DNA from: an uncultured beta proteobacterium
GTDB lineage: Bacteria; Pseudomonadota; Gammaproteobacteria; Burkholderiales; Burkholderiaceae_C
NCBI GenBank assembly: GCA_903927495.1
Contig: CAIYNH010000358.1
Coordinates: forward strand, 1-7,783
Reading direction: 5' to 3'
Length of the DNA: 7,783 nt
Position numbers and translations under genes: made by a program. Shown here in pieces: positions 5,649-7,783 of this stretch. The notes below the pieces were generated by a model, which saw nothing but the letters and a program-made list of their open reading frames with translations, did not search any database and had not been told where the DNA came from. Numbering within the stretch: position 1 is the first letter of the stretch; every line of letters starts with the position of its first letter.

Positions 5649-7358
5649 TTCTATCAAAAATCGTACCCGCCTGACCCCATTCCAGGCATCGGCATCGAGC
5701 CTGAACGCCAGTTTGACCCGGGTTGGCAGCGGCTCTGTGCGGCCGAACCAGATGCCATCCACTGGCTGGCCCTGGTGTTTTAGCTTCAGCGCCAAGTGTT
5801 TTTCGCCCAACAGTCGCTGTGACACGACTTCAATCTCTTCACTGAAAGTGGGTGCGGCAAAGCCCTGGCCCCAGACCTCATGGTGCAAGGTGTCGACCAG
5901 ATCGACGCGGCGGTATTCGGGTTTGAGCGGGCCATCGGTTTCAAGGCGGCGGGTCAGGGTAGCGGCATCCAGCCATTCTTGAGCGACCTGGCTGAGGGCA
6001 TGTTCAAACACGGAAAGATTGTCTTGCGAAATGGTACAGCCTGCCGCCATCGCATGACCGCCAAAACGCAGCAGCACGCCCGGGTGACGTTTGGCCACCA
6101 GATCAAGTGCATCGCGTAGGTGAAATCCGGGTATTGATCGACCCGAACCCTTAAGCTCGTGGCCGTGCCAGGCGGCACCGCTGCTGGCAAACACAAATGT
6201 GGGGCGGTGCAGTTTGTCTTTCAGTCGGGCCGCCACGATGCCTACCACCCCTTCATGAAAACTGGCATCAAACACGCACAGGGCTGGTGGTGGGGCGGTG
6301 GCATCTTTGAAGAGTGACTCTGCAACCAGTAGTGCGTGCTCGCGCATGCCCCCCTCAATCTCGCGGCGCTCCCGGTTGATGCCATCAAGTGCCTTGGCCA
6401 ACTCCATGGCCCGTGTGGCATCGTCGGTCAGCAGACATTCAATGCCCAAGGTCATATCGGACAGGCGGCCGGCTGCATTGATTCGTGGCCCTAACGCAAA
6501 GCCAAAATCAAAGGTGGTGGCGGTCTTTGCCTCTCGCCCGGCTGCTACAAATAACGCAGCTAGTCCTGCAGGCAGCACTAGCGCTCGCACTCGTTTTAAT
6601 CCTTGTGCCACGAGGCGACGGTTGTTGGCATCGAGCTTGACCACATCGGCCACCGTACCCAGTGCCACTAGTGGCAGGAGTGCATCGAGTTTGGGCTGAT
6701 TCCGGGTCTCAAATACGCCGCGCTCGCGCAATTGCGCACGCAGCGCCAACAGCACGTAAAACATCACACCCACGCCAGCAATGGATTTGCTCTGAAATGT
6801 GCAACCGGGCTGGTTCGGGTTGACGATTACATCGGCATCCGGCAAGGTGATCTGCCCATTGTTACTGGCCGGTAAATGGTGGTCTGTCACGAGCACCTGC
6901 AGGCCCAGGGCGCGAGCGCAGGCCACGCCCTCGAAACTGGCAATGCCATTGTCTACAGTGATCAGCACATCGGCACCGCTGGCTTTCACACGCTCCGAAA
7001 TCGGTGCGGTCAAGCCATAGCCATCTACCACACGATCCGGCACGATGAAATTGACCTGGCGCGCACCCAGCAGTCGCAGACCCCTGACGGCAACGGCGCA
7101 GGCGGTTGCGCCATCACAGTCGTAGTCAGCCACGATACAGAGTTTCTTATTGGTTTGAATCGCGTCGGCCAGCAGGCGGGCAGCGGTGTCGGCACCCAGC
7201 AGTTGGTCTGGTGCAATCAACAGGGCCAGTCCGTCGTCAAGCTCTTGGGGGCTTTGAACGCCGCGCGCCGCAAAAAGCTGCGCCAGTAGCGGATGAACAC
7301 CCGCTTTCTCTAGCGCCCAAACCGCACGCGGCGGGACATCTCTTGTTATTAGTTTCAT
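5634..7358 (-). CDS. recJ: Single-stranded-DNA-specific 5'-3' exonuclease RecJ
   Basis: Cytoplasmic DHH-family nuclease of 574 residues (E. coli RecJ is 577) that degrades single-stranded DNA 5' to 3' in RecFOR recombination, base excision and mismatch repair. All catalytic motifs are intact: VADYDCDG (77-83, ligands D78, D80, D82), ITVDNG (133-138, D136), VTDHH (157-161), GTVADV (234-239, D238), the DHHA1-linker motif RINAAGRL (292-299), SGRSIPGFHLRDAL (405-418) and RFGGHAMAAGC (431-441, the DHHA1 GGH). The C-terminal part (about 480-574) matches the RecJ OB-fold, with the motif DGIWFGR at 534-540. The ATG at 7358 overlaps the stop of the upstream RpfE-like gene as ATGA, so translation is probably coupled; a TTGGA with five bases of spacing may help. 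A 7-bp RNA hairpin ends 13 bases before the start. Downstream there is the binding-protein gene, not the prfB-lysS pair that I recall following recJ in many betaproteobacteria. Confidence 0.97.
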   Translation of the reverse strand: MKLITRDVPPRAVWALEKAGVHPLLAQLFAARGVQSPQELDDGLALLIAPDQLLGADTAARLLADAIQTNKKLCIVADYDCDGATACAVAVRGLRLLGARQVNFIVPDRVVDGYGLTAPISERVKASGADVLITVDNGIASFEGVACARALGLQVLVTDHHLPASNNGQITLPDADVIVNPNQPGCTFQSKSIAGVGVMFYVLLALRAQLRERGVFETRNQPKLDALLPLVALGTVADVVKLDANNRRLVAQGLKRVRALVLPAGLAALFVAAGREAKTATTFDFGFALGPRINAAGRLSDMTLGIECLLTDDATRAMELAKALDGINRERREIEGGMREHALLVAESLFKDATAPPPALCVFDASFHEGVVGIVAARLKDKLHRPTFVFASSGAAWHGHELKGSGRSIPGFHLRDALDLVAKRHPGVLLRFGGHAMAAGCTISQDNLSVFEHALSQVAQEWLDAATLTRRLETDGPLKPEYRRVDLVDTLHHEVWGQGFAAPTFSEEIEVVSQRLLGEKHLALKLKHQGQPVDGIWFGRTEPLPTRVKLAFRLDADAWNGVRRVRFLIEAAEV

Positions 7359-7783
7359 AGCTGTCCAAGCACGCCAGATATACTCTGGCGGTCAAATATG
7401 CTGTTTATTTTTTGGACTATGGAGCGTCGCTTGGCTACCCAGCTTTGGGCGTTGCGTTCGCCGCAAAGCGTCAGTGTCAGTGGCTCACCACGGCTTTGGG
7501 CTCGCAGCAAAGCTGGCCCTTCGCAAGCATCGATCTCTTGCCAGATCCGCGCCCAGGTGGGCCAGTTTTCGGCCAGTGCTGCATAGCGCAAGGTGGTGAT
7601 CACGATGGCTGGTTTTGCGTCTGGGAGCGACGGGGTCAGCTGCGCAAGTGGATCGATCAGCACCGGTTCGGGTGACCTATTGAGCTTGCCGGTGCCATGA
7701 ATCCAAAAGGAATTTGCCGGAGTCAGGCCTATCGCCTCGCGAGCGTCGTTCACTGGGTGGGTATAGAGCAGCATTTGCATCTC
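7355..7783 (-). CDS. RpfE-like conserved protein, C-terminal part only
   Basis: The visible 142 codons run from the window edge to a TGA at 7357-7355. The first full codon at the edge is GAG, directly before an ATG (7780) that is probably internal, because MQMLLYTHPVNDAREA looks like the middle of the family's longer protein and not an N-terminus. I recognise the TH(P)VND.R...G....NSFW..GTG pattern (around visible residues 8-33) and the later YAALAENWPTWARIWQEID stretch from the RpfE-like family (sometimes named as a cofactor-independent phosphoglycerate mutase-like regulator) that sits beside recJ in Xanthomonas and many betaproteobacteria. Its molecular function is not established to my knowledge. 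It has no signal peptide or membrane segment in the visible part. It overlaps recJ by four bases. The end of the gene also encodes a 7-bp hairpin. Family assignment is from memory of motifs and moderately sure. Confidence 0.75.
   Translation of the reverse strand, partial: EMQMLLYTHPVNDAREAIGLTPANSFWIHGTGKLNRSPEPVLIDPLAQLTPSLPDAKPAIVITTLRYAALAENWPTWARIWQEIDACEGPALLRAQSRGEPLTLTLCGERNAQSWVAKRRSIVQKINSIFDRQSISGVLGQL
7372..7390 (-). repeat. Perfect 7-bp hairpin just upstream of recJ
   Basis: CGCCAGA at 7372-7378 and TCTGGCG at 7384-7390 are exact inverted copies around a five-base loop. In the mRNA this gives a GC-rich hairpin in the last codons of the RpfE-like gene (DRQSISG), ending 13 bases before the recJ ATG and next to its weak TTGGA ribosome site. 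No U-run follows, so it is not a terminator; an effect on recJ translation or coupling is possible but inferred. Confidence 0.55.

Noticed and set aside
6663..6676. Perfect 14-base palindrome TGCCACTAGTGGCA
   Set aside because: It lies inside recJ and encodes a normal family segment (LLPLVALG). With no second copy or associated gene it is probably chance, though it could be a protein-binding site.
1..7783. An undescribed defence, mobile or biosynthetic system
   Set aside because: All eight genes belong to recognisable chromosomal families with intact motifs; there are no integrases, transposases, direct-repeat arrays, tRNA attachment sites or blocks of odd composition.

Overview
The window is a compact run of eight genes, all on the minus strand, with no gene-free stretch over 60 bases. 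The protein sequences and gene order point to a betaproteobacterium of the Burkholderiales, most likely Comamonadaceae (Rhodoferax/Polaromonas-like). This is an inference from the long form of TrpS, the RpfE-like/recJ pair, the Leu/Ile/Val-type binding protein and the fairly high GC. No 16S or other taxonomic marker is present.

In the direction of transcription (high to low coordinates) the genes are: the C-terminal part of an RpfE-like protein (7783-7355, cut by the window edge); recJ, a single-strand 5'-3' exonuclease (7358-5634), which overlaps it by 4 bases; a secreted periplasmic binding protein of the branched-chain amino-acid type with no permease beside it (5581-4418); a PHP-domain metal-dependent phosphoesterase like RNase AM/YciV (4387-3491, GTG start); an EamA/DMT ten-helix transporter (3485-2601); a YciO-type Sua5/YrdC-fold protein (2596-1973); a small site-2 metalloprotease of family M50 (1947-1279); and tryptophanyl-tRNA synthetase (1241 to beyond base 1, 3' end missing).

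Gaps between genes are 4 to 52 bases, so most or all of the run may be one or two transcripts. No promoter or factor-independent terminator can be defended inside it. The lower half has a loose RNA/translation theme: a rRNA-trimming-type PHP enzyme, an RNA-binding-fold YciO protein and an aminoacyl-tRNA synthetase. The PHP and yciO genes are also neighbours in Escherichia coli; here a transporter lies between them.

This is mostly ordinary chromosomal DNA. I see no mobile element, CRISPR array, tRNA, rRNA or defence system. The points worth a second look are a YegP/DUF1508-like extension at the C-terminus of TrpS, a run of eight C at the end of the PHP gene where a one-base slip would fuse it in frame to the transporter, a perfect 7-bp hairpin just before the recJ start, and the orphan binding protein between recJ and the PHP gene.
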